In this document: one piece after another, positions 43,201-51,243 of the stretch
Position numbering within the stretch: position 1 is the stretch's first letter
Layout of the letters: the number at the start of each line of letters is the position of its first letter
Origin: Roseovarius atlanticus
Lineage (GTDB): Bacteria; Pseudomonadota; Alphaproteobacteria; Rhodobacterales; Rhodobacteraceae
Direction: 5' to 3'
Assembly (NCBI RefSeq): GCF_001441615.1
Contig: NZ_LAXJ01000028.1
Location: forward strand, 35,832 to 99,831
DNA length: 64,000 nucleotides
The notes under the pieces: generated by a model
Seen by the model: only the letters and a program-made list of their open reading frames with translations
The model's database searches: none
Told to the model about the DNA's origin: nothing
Program-made: the position numbers and the translations under genes

Positions 43201-44519
43201 GCCATGATGATGGTTTCCAGCTGCGCCTCGGAGAGATGTCCCTCCTCGATCAACCGCGCAGGTAGGCGCAAGTCATCACTACCCGTGTTTGAGGGCACCG
43301 GCGGCGCGACAGAGGCCATGGCGATGCTCTCGACGAGCGGCGTGGGATGTTCCTGCGCGCCTGCCATCTCAATCCGCTGCGGTCGGTAGCGCGCATAGAT
43401 GTCCGAGACCGGCGTGTTGTCACGCGGGATATCAAGGCTCGTGAAAACTAGCGGGACAACGGCATTGGCCCGGGGTTTGGAGGCGGCGACAGGCGCAGCG
43501 GCGGTCTTGCGCGGGGCAGATGATGGAACGCTCGACCGAGTATGAGGGATCGCTGCCGCCCGTTGGGCCGGGCGCAGCTCGGGCCGGGTTGCGGCCACGG
43601 CGTCGACAAAAGGAAGGGCTTCGTCCAGATCGCACACAATGGCGCGGATCATCTCGCCGTCCTCCTGCACCTTGTCGAAGACCATGAGCTGTGTTTCGAC
43701 AGAGGTGCCAAGCTTGCGGTAGACCTGCCCCGGCATCGTCAACGCCAAGCGCGGCGTCAGGAGACCGCAGGCGCGTGACCAATGGGCGGCATCGCGTTCG
43801 GGTGTGAATCCCGGCGGCATGATAGCCACCAGCCGCCCGCCGGGTGCCAGGCGCTTTGCAGCCGCGATGAGATGTTTGGCGGCGATGTGTTTGTCCCGGG
43901 AGCGGTCGACCGAGGAGGCGAAGGGCGGGTTCATCACCACGACGTCGGGTAGAACCGGCGACTGAAGCAGATCGTCGATATGCTCGCCGTCATGGCCTGT
44001 GACCTCGCCAGCGAAAACCGCGCGCAGGAGGCGCTGGCGAAAGGGTTCGATTTCATTGAGCACAAGCGTGGCACCGGCCCGGGCGGCGAAAGCAGCCAAG
44101 GCACCGGTGCCAGCCGAGGGCTCCAGCACGGTCTCGCCCTTGCGGATCGCTGCGGCCCGCACCGCCATGGTCGCGAATGCCAGCGGTGTGGAAAACTGCT
44201 GCAGCCGGATCTGCTGCTCTGACCGGCGCGTTTCCGTCAGAAGCCGTGAGGCAAGCAGCCTTGCAGCGGCGATGTCACCTGAAGCACCTTCCCCACGCAG
44301 CAGCACCTGGACAGCCGCGGCCTGCATCAGGTCATATGCCATGCGCCAGTCCCAGGCACCGCCGGCATCGTTGCCATGGAACGTCTCGCGCATGATACGC
44401 GCGAGCGCTGAACTGCGCAGGGGCTGGTTGTCGACCTCCGCGCCGATCTGCGCGAGGGCAGAGGCGAGGTCAGGGTAGGAGATCGAGAGAGCCGGGTTTG
44501 CCGGTTTGGGCTTGGACAT
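40257..44519 (-). CDS. Giant methylase-helicase (strawberry-notch family)
   Basis: 1420 aa. Residues ~105-285 are an adenine-methyltransferase fold: EPSAGTGA at 133-140 and NPPF at 197-200. A Pro/Ala-rich linker (~310-400) joins an SF2-like helicase with Walker A GDGTGCGKGRE at 480-490 and DEAH at 588-591, then the C-terminal strawberry-notch helicase half (FSDAGGTGRSYHA, AIQGLGRTHRSAQ). Such proteins are typical of large plasmids and ICEs in alphaproteobacteria; guesses include anti-restriction or DNA processing in the recipient, without proof. The gene is intact. Confidence 0.88.
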   Translation of the reverse strand: MSKPKPANPALSISYPDLASALAQIGAEVDNQPLRSSALARIMRETFHGNDAGGAWDWRMAYDLMQAAAVQVLLRGEGASGDIAAARLLASRLLTETRRSEQQIRLQQFSTPLAFATMAVRAAAIRKGETVLEPSAGTGALAAFAARAGATLVLNEIEPFRQRLLRAVFAGEVTGHDGEHIDDLLQSPVLPDVVVMNPPFASSVDRSRDKHIAAKHLIAAAKRLAPGGRLVAIMPPGFTPERDAAHWSRACGLLTPRLALTMPGQVYRKLGTSVETQLMVFDKVQEDGEMIRAIVCDLDEALPFVDAVAATRPELRPAQRAAAIPHTRSSVPSSAPRKTAAAPVAASKPRANAVVPLVFTSLDIPRDNTPVSDIYARYRPQRIEMAGAQEHPTPLVESIAMASVAPPVPSNTGSDDLRLPARLIEEGHLSEAQLETIIMAHDAHGRDLPGRFTIDEDQTKLTRADDDPDARAYRLGYFLGDGTGCGKGRECAGLILVNWLSGRRKAIWVSKSATLIEDAIRDWTDLGGSPADIQPLSKWKPDQPITVTCGILFVTYATLRSAGKCGTTRLSQILDWMGEGFDGVLAFDEAHAMQNAAGSEQGRGAKPSQQGLAGLRLQLAAPRARVFYISATGATSVHNLAYAARLGLWGQGPEYPFPSRESFVSAMEAGGVAAMEVVARDLKTLGLYTARALSFDGVEYDVLEHALTPAQIEIYDAYAGAFRTIHHNLEAALTATGVNDASGETNASAARASAKSRFESTKQRFFNHLLMGMKAPTIIRAVKDDLAAGKACVIQVVSTGESLLKRRLETMDPEDELVEGALTPRDYVLGYLEQAFPIHAQKLVEIDGNMVVEPLRDETGALVVSREALALRDAAMMELMTLAPIPSALDQILWAFGDEAVAEVTGRSIRPLKAEDGHLFIEKRSASSNSSETQAFMDGEKDILIFSDAGGTGRSYHAAQTAKNQKRRRHYLLEPGWRADAAIQGLGRTHRSAQVSAPFFRVCTSDVHGEKRFTSTIAKRLDQLGALTKGQRETGSQGMFREEDNLESPIARAALRGYFADLAAGRAEAMSYESFTDWTALRLIDKDGVLLEELPPIQRFLNRVLALPIHMQNALFAEFMRRIADQTERARAAGTLDFGVETLRGEKIEQVSTEDLWTCPKSGAVTRIIGLEVTDPVHVLGAEEAMSRNPDKLPMVNRASGRAALISARPMQMYDEDIVTLMRKAVRPNGSSYLEEARFESSAWEDIGRPEFARLWDAEAASLPKTTTTKLYLLTGLLLPIWKDIPTTNERIYRVTPDGAAAMIGRTLSEEGAAALRARFLVSNPQTPQEMLTAALGTTAPVDLGRGLTLTRRRVAGEMRLELGGADRGMIEGLKAMGCFTEIIAFQLRVFLPHGDGIDTGSILARIVGQRAARAAEQAA

Positions 44520-44559
44520 GGGGGTTTCCTTTGGATCAGGGTCTGAGTTCCAAAGGACA

Positions 44560-44579
44560 AAAAGCCCGCTTTCGCTTTT
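44560..44579 (-). terminator. Repeat-family hairpin before the strawberry-notch gene
   Basis: Arms AAAAGC/GCTTTT around an 8-bp loop, 43 bp past the stop of the gene at 44622. It ends that transcript and belongs to the repeated hairpin family of this block. Confidence 0.65.
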
Positions 44580-44621
44580 CAGGGTGACGGGGGTCAGACC
44601 GCGCTGACCTCCAAGGCTTGG

Positions 44622-44927
44622 TCAGGACTTGGGTTCGACCTCCCGTTTCGCATCAATCAATGCCTGTGCGGCCTGCATCACCTGAACTTGAGATGTTCCC
44701 GTGCATTCCTCCTCCAGCGCGGCCTGCACCTTCGCGCGAAACCACGCGTCATACGAATTGACATCAGCCGCCACGGAAATGCTCCTCGAGCCGATATCCA
44801 GCAGCTTGCCGAGGTCATCGGGCATGTCTGCAACGTGCACAGCAATTGGGAAACGGTGCCCCGTCAGGTCAGGCGCGCATTGCTCCTCTAGCCCGAGGTG
44901 CTGCCTATCCTTTTCCGTTTCGTCCAT
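44622..44927 (-). CDS. Small hypothetical protein (antitoxin-like C-terminus)
   Basis: 101 aa, acidic. The end SYDAWFRAKVQAALEEECTGTSQVQVMQAAQALIDAKR resembles the C-terminal arm of RelB/ParD-type antitoxins (helix plus short linker), but no ribbon-helix-helix is obvious at the front and no toxin lies next to it. Low certainty on function. Confidence 0.55.
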   Translation of the reverse strand: MDETEKDRQHLGLEEQCAPDLTGHRFPIAVHVADMPDDLGKLLDIGSRSISVAADVNSYDAWFRAKVQAALEEECTGTSQVQVMQAAQALIDAKREVEPKS

Positions 44928-45021
44928 TTTGCTTTCTCCGACCGTATTATCAGCCGATGCTACATCTTCCAGCGGGGCGTCGTAAACGATAATGCCAAAG
45001 GGTCACAGCAAGCTGGCCCAC

Positions 45022-45540
45022 TTACCGATCGGGCACCGCTTCAAGGGAAGTTTCGAACCGCTTGCCCGCCGCTGCAGCTTCTTTCAAGAGCGCGTCGAAA
45101 TTGTCAGGTGGATTGCCATCTTCCAACATCCCTTTGAACGTCGCATAGGCATCCGTCTTGCTGCCATAGGCGCGCAGGGTCTTGTCGTCGTTCACCCAGG
45201 CCACCACGATGACCTTCGCATCGCTGTTGAACCGATAGAACAGCCGATACTGCTGGAAGAATTTCGCCCGGAACCAGTGCTTGCGGTGATCGCCGAGTGT
45301 GCCGCCTTGCCGGAAGGCGGCGGCACCCGGATCTGCCGGTATGGCCTCGGTGACCAGCTTGAAGATGGCGGCCAGCCGTTTCGTCGGGTTTTTCTTGCGC
45401 CAGGTCTTAGGATCGCGTGCCTTACGCGCCTCTACCTCCTCGACCAGCCCTTCGAGCTGGTCCAGAAAGAGCGGATGCGCATAAATCGACCATCCGTTTA
45501 CGACAAGGGGCGCTTGGGCGGGTACGCTATCGCCGCTCAT
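45022..45540 (-). CDS. yhaV: YhaV-type ribonuclease toxin
   Basis: 172 aa. The sequence VNGWSIYAHPLFLDQLEGLVEEVEARKARDP, AIFKLVTEAIPADP and HWFRAKFFQQYRLFYRFNSDAKVIVVAWVNDDKTLRAYGSKTDAY shows the YhaV (RelE-like fold) pattern. YhaV cleaves RNA and is neutralised by PrlF. Its start overlaps the antitoxin stop by 4 bp, the usual antitoxin-first order. Full length. Confidence 0.9.
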   Translation of the reverse strand: MSGDSVPAQAPLVVNGWSIYAHPLFLDQLEGLVEEVEARKARDPKTWRKKNPTKRLAAIFKLVTEAIPADPGAAAFRQGGTLGDHRKHWFRAKFFQQYRLFYRFNSDAKVIVVAWVNDDKTLRAYGSKTDAYATFKGMLEDGNPPDNFDALLKEAAAAGKRFETSLEAVPDR

Positions 45541-45863
45541 TCATCCTCAAGCGAAAGCGGCGCATCGAGATCGACGTCAACGTCTCCGACCAGTGCTGCA
45601 AGACGGTCATGCAAAGCCCCATCGAACGCCCGAATGCGGTCCGGATGCGCCTTGATATCGGCTTCGACAAAATCGAGAAAGGCTCCGAGCACGGGATCTT
45701 CCTCGTCGCTGCGCACGGGCTCGATATAGACCCTGCCACTCGGCTCGGTGCAGTAGCGAATCTGGTCGCCCTTGCCCAGCTTGAGCTGCTTGCGCACACC
45801 CGCCGGCACGGTCGTCTGATACCGATCCGTGAGTTTCGAGACATCTTGTGCGAGCGCTGTCAT
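45537..45863 (-). CDS. prlF: PrlF/SohA-type antitoxin
   Basis: 108 aa from ATG 45863; the frame is open to 45989 but the upstream part is not protein-like. Residues ~5-50 form an AbrB swapped-hairpin (SKLTDRYQTTVPAGVRKQLKLGKGDQIRY), and the rest (DPVLGAFLDFVEADIKAHPDRIRAFD) is the PrlF C-terminal arm. It binds and inhibits YhaV and represses its own operon. Confidence 0.9.
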   Translation of the reverse strand: MTALAQDVSKLTDRYQTTVPAGVRKQLKLGKGDQIRYCTEPSGRVYIEPVRSDEEDPVLGAFLDFVEADIKAHPDRIRAFDGALHDRLAALVGDVDVDLDAPLSLEDE

Positions 45864-45992
45864 GGCCGTCTCCTGAAAGAAAGGGGGTCTTTGCTGCCTG
45901 CGATAGGTAATGCACTTGCATTGCCTTGTCAAGACAAGCCGCAGCATCTGCTGTCGCCGGGCAGGCCGATAAACCGTCCGGCGCAGCACCTA

Positions 45993-46643
45993 TTATCGCC
46001 CCGCCAGAAACTCCGCCAGCACTGGGCTGGCCGCACCCTTCGCGGAGCTGAGCAGCTCCGAGCCCGCAAGCGAGGCTTTCGAGAGGCGCACGAGCCCACC
46101 GGTTTCCTCGATGCGGTAGCACCGGCGTTTTTGCCGCCCGCGCCTGTAGTGGGTCGCGGTGACGATCTGGCAGGTGCTGCCGTCGGTGAGCGTCACCGGT
46201 TTTGCGAGCTTGATCTTGTCACCTTCGTCGTAATCCGGGATCGACGCCCAGTCCCGGCAGCGCTGGCGCCAGTCCTGGGCATAGCTCTCTGGGTCCCTCA
46301 ATTCCGAGAGCAGCGCCAGAAGGCTGAGCGGAGCGCGCGACTCGTTCGGGCCAGCGCTTTCCTCCATGTCCTTGTAGCCCCAGCAGCCCTCATCGTATCG
46401 GGTAAGGAATACGGCGGCGAAAGTGATGGAACCATCCGCATCGGTGACATAGGTCGTGTCTTCGACAGGGGTGCCGTCGATATTTGTGACCTTTGCCGCC
46501 GCATACCAAGTCGAACCCACCTTGCAGGCTTTGACCAGTTCCGTCTTGCGCCTTTCGCCCTCGAAGGTGCACAGCCGAGCAATCTCCGCTTTCTCATCCG
46601 CGTAGGTCTGGACGCGGCCGTCGGTGTAGAAGAGCCAACCCAT
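45993..46643 (-). CDS. DUF6927-like protein
   Basis: 216 aa. The start MGWLFYTDGRVQTYADEKAEIARLC and the segments ACKVGSTWYAAAKV and AVFLTRYDEGCWGYKDMEESAGP recall DUF6927 plasmid proteins (from memory). Soluble, several Trp and Cys, basic C-terminus. Function unknown. Its start touches the stop of the upstream gene, so the two are coupled. Confidence 0.68.
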   Translation of the reverse strand: MGWLFYTDGRVQTYADEKAEIARLCTFEGERRKTELVKACKVGSTWYAAAKVTNIDGTPVEDTTYVTDADGSITFAAVFLTRYDEGCWGYKDMEESAGPNESRAPLSLLALLSELRDPESYAQDWRQRCRDWASIPDYDEGDKIKLAKPVTLTDGSTCQIVTATHYRRGRQKRRCYRIEETGGLVRLSKASLAGSELLSSAKGAASPVLAEFLAGR

Positions 46644-47236
46644 TACGCCGCCCTCCGGTCATCGATTTCCATCAGCGCATCGAGCGGCACGCGGTAGGGC
46701 TGCATGGCGTCGAAATCCTCGCAATTGCCACAGTTCTGCACGATCGCGAAGGTGTCGCAGGCATCCTTGAGGATGACCCGGAAGGTGCCGCCGAGGCCCG
46801 AGGGCACTTCGTAGGTTCCGCCGATGAGATAGTCCGAGGCCCGGCGCACGAAGACGCGGATGCTGTGGCCATCGGTGGCGAGCCGGATCGCACCCCGCCC
46901 CCGGTCGATGAGCACCTGCACGTCATCCAGGATGTCGGTGTAGAACTGGCCGGTCAGGTCGCGGAACGCCATGCGGCGCTGCGCCATCCAGTCGGTGTCG
47001 CGAAACGGGTTCATGCCGTCCGCGAAGGCGAAGGAGGGATCGGCCTGTTCGGTGGTGACGATACGGGTGGTCGTGCCATCGATGCCATTTGAGCGCAGAT
47101 GCACACCATTGCCGACGATGAGGATCAGGGCGGGCCTGTCCACCGGGCCGTTCCAGTTGGGCAGGAAGGTTTTGCAGGCGCGCGCATGTGCGATTTGAGC
47201 CGCGACCGCCGAGGCAGAGAACTTGAGAATAGCCAT
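46643..47236 (-). CDS. DUF3085-like hypothetical protein
   Basis: 197 aa. RPALILIVGNGVHLRSNGIDG near residue 35 is like the VGDxGVYLMSNG core of DUF3085; the C-terminus YEVPSGLGGTFRVILKDACDTFAIVQNCGNCEDF has a CxxC pair. Family call is tentative. Coupled to the next gene by a one-base overlap and about 75 bp after the ParB-like gene. Confidence 0.6.
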   Translation of the reverse strand: MAILKFSASAVAAQIAHARACKTFLPNWNGPVDRPALILIVGNGVHLRSNGIDGTTTRIVTTEQADPSFAFADGMNPFRDTDWMAQRRMAFRDLTGQFYTDILDDVQVLIDRGRGAIRLATDGHSIRVFVRRASDYLIGGTYEVPSGLGGTFRVILKDACDTFAIVQNCGNCEDFDAMQPYRVPLDALMEIDDRRAA

Positions 47237-47311
47237 GGGGGTGTCTTTCCGTTGGGTGTGGGGGGTCGACCCGCGCGGGCGGCATGGCCCACGCGCGGGT
47301 CACTTGATGCA

Positions 47312-49294
47312 TCAGGCCGCTTGCGCGACCTCGCTGGCAGGCTCCGGAGTTTCCACGGTGGGCTCCGCCTCATCACAGGCGCCACCCGCGGTCTGCATCA
47401 TCGGCGGGCACCAGGCGGCCACGGCAGCGCGCTGCGCGTCCGTGAGCGTGGCGAAAGGCTCGGCGAAGAGCTTGTCGCAAAAGGCGACGATCTCCTTCTT
47501 GCTCGACGAGGCCAGCGTCACCGCCTCCTGGGCCAGGCCCAAATCCTCGCCGAGGATCTTCAGGAGCCAGGCCTTCTTGAAGCGGTTGAAGAGCGCCGCA
47601 TTCGGCGTCCAATGCGCCCGGATGTCGGGCATGATCTCGATCTCGAAGTCATGCATCAGGCTGTCGCGCTGGCGGTCCCGTGCGAAGCAGGACTGCGTCG
47701 TGCTGGCGGTCGCATAGGCGACGAGCTTGGCCTTCTCCCCTGCCTCCAGCGCGCGAAACGCCGCGAACTGATCGGCGGGCGCGCGGGCGTCATCGAGCCA
47801 CGAGAGATCAAGCGCATCATGCGCCGCCGCCACCTGCTCGAGCGAGGTCTCGTCGATCTCGTCCATCTTGGCATGGCTGCGGTATTCCTTGCGGGCATCG
47901 ATCTTGATCGCCTGCGTGACACTCATGCCGCTGGCCAGAACATCACTGACCAGCTTGAAGAGCGTCAGATCGAGCGTGGCCTCCGGATGCAGCGCCATCG
48001 CGGCGCCGAGGGCCATGGCCCGCTCGGTCTTGAGGTCCTCGGCCAGCGAGGCCGGGTAGGTGATTTCGCCCGGGTCCGGGGCCTCCTCCCCGGTTGGGCT
48101 AGCCGAGGAGCCGCGCGCGCCCTCCTCTTTGACGGTGTCTTCCGGGCGGACGAGGCCCACATGGAGCGTGATCTGCCCACCCTGCCACGAGGCGATCACC
48201 CCAGACCGCGCGAGGTCCTCGGCGCTGTAGGCCTCCTGCAGATCGCGGGCTTCCTCTTCCAAGGCATCCACGCGATCGTAAAGCGCGTTGTAGGCACCGT
48301 CCTCGAGCCCCTCATCCTCCATCTCGAGCTGCAATTTCTCAAGCTCGGCGGTGATCTCATCGATGCGCTTCTGGGCAGCCTCATCCGGCTCGATCGGGCC
48401 GGGATAGACGCGGCCGTAGTCGGCCATGGTCGCGTAATCATAGCGCACCATCGCATCGGCCCAGGCAAAGCCCAGCCTCATACGGGCCTCTTCGGCAGCG
48501 GCACCGAGCTTCTCGAGCAGGATGGTCTCGACCAGAGCCGCATCCTCAAGCACGGAATGCTCATCCAGCAGATCGGCTGCGACGGCACCGCCACGCGCCT
48601 CGTAGTCCGCGCGCACGAAAGCCCCGATATCGTCGCTGACCTGCACGCCGCGGGATTTGAGGGCCTGACGGACGGTATAGGCCTGCAGATAGCCGCCGTC
48701 CTTCGTGAGCGCCTCGAAGACCTCGCGCTGCGCCTCCTGGCTTGGATGCTCAGCAAAGGCCTTCATCGTGTCGAGCGTGATCACCTTGCCCCGAGCCGCG
48801 GCGCGGATGTCGGGGTGGATCAGGCCATAACGCAACCGGCCTTTCACGGCCGCCACCGTGGTGCCGAAGGTCTTTGCGATCGTCTCGGGCGTTTGGCCAT
48901 CGACCTCCATCATCCGAGCGAAAGCCTCGAACTCGTCAATGGCGTTCATCGGCGCCTGGGTGACGTTCTCGGCGAGCGACAGCGCCGTGGTGACGTCGCA
49001 GTCTTCCGGCACGAGGCGGCAGTCCACCTTGGTCTTCGCCGTGAAGCCCTTGATGGCCTTGTCAGCGACCAGCTCCTTTAGCGCGGCATGCCGCCGGCCA
49101 CCGGCCAGCACGGCGTATTTGCCGTCGATCTTCTGGACGAGGAGTGGCTGGAGCAGGCCCAGCACAGCGATACTGGCCTTCAGATGCGCGATGTTCTCGG
49201 GGTCATAGGTTTCCGGCGCGTTGCTGCGCACATTGGCAGGATGCGGGACCAGATCGCCGATGGCGACGGTGAGAGGGGCAAAGTTCGTGGTCAT
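47312..49294 (-). CDS. Large ParB/Spo0J-like DNA-binding protein
   Basis: 660 aa. The N-terminal ~200 residues have the ParB/sulfiredoxin-like core (LKASIAVLGLLQPLLVQKIDGKYAVLAGGRRHAAL, cited as landmark near 38-72; then SLAENVTQAPMNAIDEFEAFARMM) and a helix-turn-helix (GQTPETIAKTFGTTVAAVKGRLRYG). The remaining 450 residues are acidic and helical, unlike a partition ParB. It is separate from repB, the cassette ParB of this plasmid, and I know such proteins from other alphaproteobacterial plasmids; likely a nuclease or regulator rather than the segregation factor. Confidence 0.85.
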   Translation of the reverse strand: MTTNFAPLTVAIGDLVPHPANVRSNAPETYDPENIAHLKASIAVLGLLQPLLVQKIDGKYAVLAGGRRHAALKELVADKAIKGFTAKTKVDCRLVPEDCDVTTALSLAENVTQAPMNAIDEFEAFARMMEVDGQTPETIAKTFGTTVAAVKGRLRYGLIHPDIRAAARGKVITLDTMKAFAEHPSQEAQREVFEALTKDGGYLQAYTVRQALKSRGVQVSDDIGAFVRADYEARGGAVAADLLDEHSVLEDAALVETILLEKLGAAAEEARMRLGFAWADAMVRYDYATMADYGRVYPGPIEPDEAAQKRIDEITAELEKLQLEMEDEGLEDGAYNALYDRVDALEEEARDLQEAYSAEDLARSGVIASWQGGQITLHVGLVRPEDTVKEEGARGSSASPTGEEAPDPGEITYPASLAEDLKTERAMALGAAMALHPEATLDLTLFKLVSDVLASGMSVTQAIKIDARKEYRSHAKMDEIDETSLEQVAAAHDALDLSWLDDARAPADQFAAFRALEAGEKAKLVAYATASTTQSCFARDRQRDSLMHDFEIEIMPDIRAHWTPNAALFNRFKKAWLLKILGEDLGLAQEAVTLASSSKKEIVAFCDKLFAEPFATLTDAQRAAVAAWCPPMMQTAGGACDEAEPTVETPEPASEVAQAA

Positions 49295-49374
49295 GGGGTA
49301 TCCTTCCAGGTGGGTGAGGTGGGGCCCGCGCCTTCACGCGCGTGTCCAATCCCCGGCTTCAGGGATCACTACGA

Positions 49375-49396
49375 CAAAAGGCCCACTTTCCCTTTG
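49375..49396 (-). terminator. Repeat-family hairpin after the DUF3768 gene
   Basis: CAAAAGG/CCTTTG arms around CCCACTTTC, 55 bp past the stop at 49451. A related but stemless copy (AAAGCCCACTTTTCCTTTT) stands at 49878-49896. Confidence 0.5.
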
Positions 49397-49450
49397 AGGG
49401 GTCAGCGGGCCTTCATCGTCTCAGATGTCAGGGGGGAGGAGTCCCCTGCC

Positions 49451-49840
49451 CTACCAGTCGCGCGCCAGCATGATGGTCAGCACGCGCATGGTGGTGGCGG
49501 GATTGTCCGGGGTCTCAGCCCCGTAGCGGAAATCCGAATCTGCCTCATAGAGATCGATTTTCCAGAACACGGTCTCTCCCCGGATCTCGACCGCCCCGAA
49601 ATCGTGCCAGCCTTCCGGGTCATTCTCAGGCTCGAATGTCTCGAACTCACCGGTCGCCTTCACCGCCTCGGCCATGAAGCCGTCACCGGCCTCCATAAGC
49701 GCGCGGGTGACATGCATGCGGCCCTGGATGGGCTGCGCGGGCGGCACCCCAAGGCACGCGAGCTTGCGAAACGCGTCGTTTTGCGCCGCGATCACGGTCG
49801 GATCCGGACGGTCTGGCTGGGGTTGAACATTCATGGACAT
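49451..49840 (-). CDS. DUF3768 protein
   Basis: 129 aa from ATG 49840 with GGAGA upstream; the frame is open to 49990. IAAQNDAFRKLACLGVPPAQPIQGRMHVTRAL and HDFGAVEIRGETVFWKIDLYEADSDFRYGAETPDNPATTMRVLTIMLARDW match DUF3768, whose name rests on recall. Small soluble protein of unknown role, common on alphaproteobacterial plasmids. Last gene before the mercury operon. Confidence 0.83.
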   Translation of the reverse strand: MSMNVQPQPDRPDPTVIAAQNDAFRKLACLGVPPAQPIQGRMHVTRALMEAGDGFMAEAVKATGEFETFEPENDPEGWHDFGAVEIRGETVFWKIDLYEADSDFRYGAETPDNPATTMRVLTIMLARDW

Positions 49841-50023
49841 GGGGATCTCCTTTGAGAGGTTTGAAACACCCTTCTCAAAGCCCACTTTTCCTTTTCCGCT
49901 TGGCGGAGGAACCCGGTCCAAACCTGCCCGAACCAAACAGTTCCAATAGTCCGCTCTGCGGACTTTTCGGGCTTTCGCTGCGCCGTTCACGAAGGTCCGT
50001 TGCCCCCTCTTCTTTAGGGTGGA

Positions 50024-50437
50024 CTAAGCATCGAGTAACGCATCGATCACCGCGCATTCTGGGGCAGCATCGCCGGTGCATCGCGCAACAGTGTCCGACA
50101 GGACGCGCTCGATGCGCTGCAGATCGGCAATCTTGGCCTGAACGTCAGTCAGATGATCTTCGGCGATGATCTGCACCTCGGCGCATGTCCGGGATCGGTC
50201 ATCGACCAGCCCAAGCAGCCCGCGAACCTCTTCGAGAGAAAAGCCTAGATCGCGGGACCGCATGACGAATTTCAGCCGCTTGACGTGGGCATCGTCGTAG
50301 CTTCGGTAGCCCTTCGTACTGCGCGGCGGGTCCGGCATGATCCCGATTTTCTCGTAATAGCGAATGGTTTCCAGGTTGCAGCCCGTTGCGCGGGCCAAAT
50401 CGCCCCGCCGAATTGATCTCACGCTTGTGTTACTCAT
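50024..50437 (-). CDS. merR: MerR mercury-responsive regulator
   Basis: 137 aa. A MerR winged helix (RRGDLARATGCNLETIRYYEKIGIM) is followed by the dimerisation helix and three cysteines, Cys85, Cys120 and Cys128, matching the Hg(II)-binding trio of MerR. It represses and, with mercury, activates the divergent mer promoter by untwisting its 19-bp spacer. Divergent from merT, with 76 bp between start codons. Confidence 0.92.
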   Translation of the reverse strand: MSNTSVRSIRRGDLARATGCNLETIRYYEKIGIMPDPPRSTKGYRSYDDAHVKRLKFVMRSRDLGFSLEEVRGLLGLVDDRSRTCAEVQIIAEDHLTDVQAKIADLQRIERVLSDTVARCTGDAAPECAVIDALLDA

Positions 50438-50453
50438 TGTGCCGAAAAATCCC

Positions 50454-50484
50454 TTGAGCCTGTATCAACTACAGACCCTAGAAC
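50454..50484 (+). promoter_or_regulatory. mer promoter and MerR operator
   Basis: -35 TTGAGC (50454-50459) and -10 TAGAAC (50479-50484) are 19 bp apart, the over-long spacer typical of MerR-controlled promoters. The spacer holds the dyad CTGTA-TCAAC-TACAG (50460-50474). The merT start is 30 bp downstream. Confidence 0.85.
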
Positions 50485-50513
50485 GGTGGAAACATCTGTT
50501 CAAGGAAGATTCG

Positions 50514-50921
50514 ATGGAACAACATTTGGCGGAACTTCCGCAATCTCAGTCGCAGAAAATTGGCGACGAAACCACCAAGGGATGGGGCGTGACCGGCCTC
50601 GGCGTCCTCGGTGCGCTGGCGATGACTTCTTGCTGCATCCTTCCATTGGTGCTGGTCAGCTTTGGCGTGACAGGCGTGTTCATCGCGCAGCTCGGGGCGC
50701 TCTATGCCTACAAATGGTACACCTTCGCGCTGAGCGCCGCGTTTTTGGGATACGGCTTCTACAAGGCTTACAAGCCTGTAGATGCCGAGGCCTGTGCCGA
50801 TGGCACCTGCGCCCGCCCCATCGACCGCCGCATCATGCGCGCAACCCTCTGGGCCGCTTCCGCGATTGTCGCTGTCGCCATGATCTTTCCCTACATCACC
50901 CCCTTCATCCTGAAATTCTGA
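50514..50921 (+). CDS. merT: MerT mercuric ion transporter
   Basis: 135 aa from ATG 50514 with AAGGAAG upstream; the frame is open to 50364, inside merR. Three membrane helices; the vicinal pair Cys40-Cys41 in the first helix (TSCCILPL) and Cys94/Cys99 in the cytoplasmic loop (ACADGTC) are those that relay Hg(II) inward. Accepts mercury from MerP and passes it to MerA. Confidence 0.92.
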   Translation: MEQHLAELPQSQSQKIGDETTKGWGVTGLGVLGALAMTSCCILPLVLVSFGVTGVFIAQLGALYAYKWYTFALSAAFLGYGFYKAYKPVDAEACADGTCARPIDRRIMRATLWAASAIVAVAMIFPYITPFILKF

Positions 50922-50930
50922 ACGAGGACC

Positions 50931-51239
50931 ATGACCATGAAGCATCTCCTGTTATCCGCCCTGGCCATCGTCGCACTCTCGACCCCGGCCCTCGCTGAAG
51001 AGCGCCAGGTCGAGATCGCCGTCAGCGAACTGACATGCCCGTCCTGTTCGTTCATTGTTGCCAGCTCGATGCGCGGTGTTCCGTCGGTCGAGATCGCCGC
51101 ATTCGAGGACGGCCCCGAATACGGGCAGGGTGTTTACAGCGTGACCTACGATGACGCCGAAACTTCCATCGAAAGCATCATCGGCGCGGTGACGGCCAAT
51201 GGCTATCCGGCGCAGGTGCTGCCCGACACAGCCTCCTGA
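50931..51239 (+). CDS. merP: MerP periplasmic mercury-binding protein
   Basis: 102 aa with a signal peptide ending LSTPALAEE and one heavy-metal-associated domain whose LTCPSC motif binds Hg(II). Starts 9 bp after merT. ATG 50937 is an equally possible start. Confidence 0.92.
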   Translation: MTMKHLLLSALAIVALSTPALAEERQVEIAVSELTCPSCSFIVASSMRGVPSVEIAAFEDGPEYGQGVYSVTYDDAETSIESIIGAVTANGYPAQVLPDTAS

Positions 51240-51243
51240 GCCG

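Noticed and set aside
47099..49081. 660-codon open frame on the plus strand
   Set aside because: It is antisense to the ParB-like gene; its product is Arg/Gly/His-rich without domain motifs, a normal shadow in GC-rich coding DNA.
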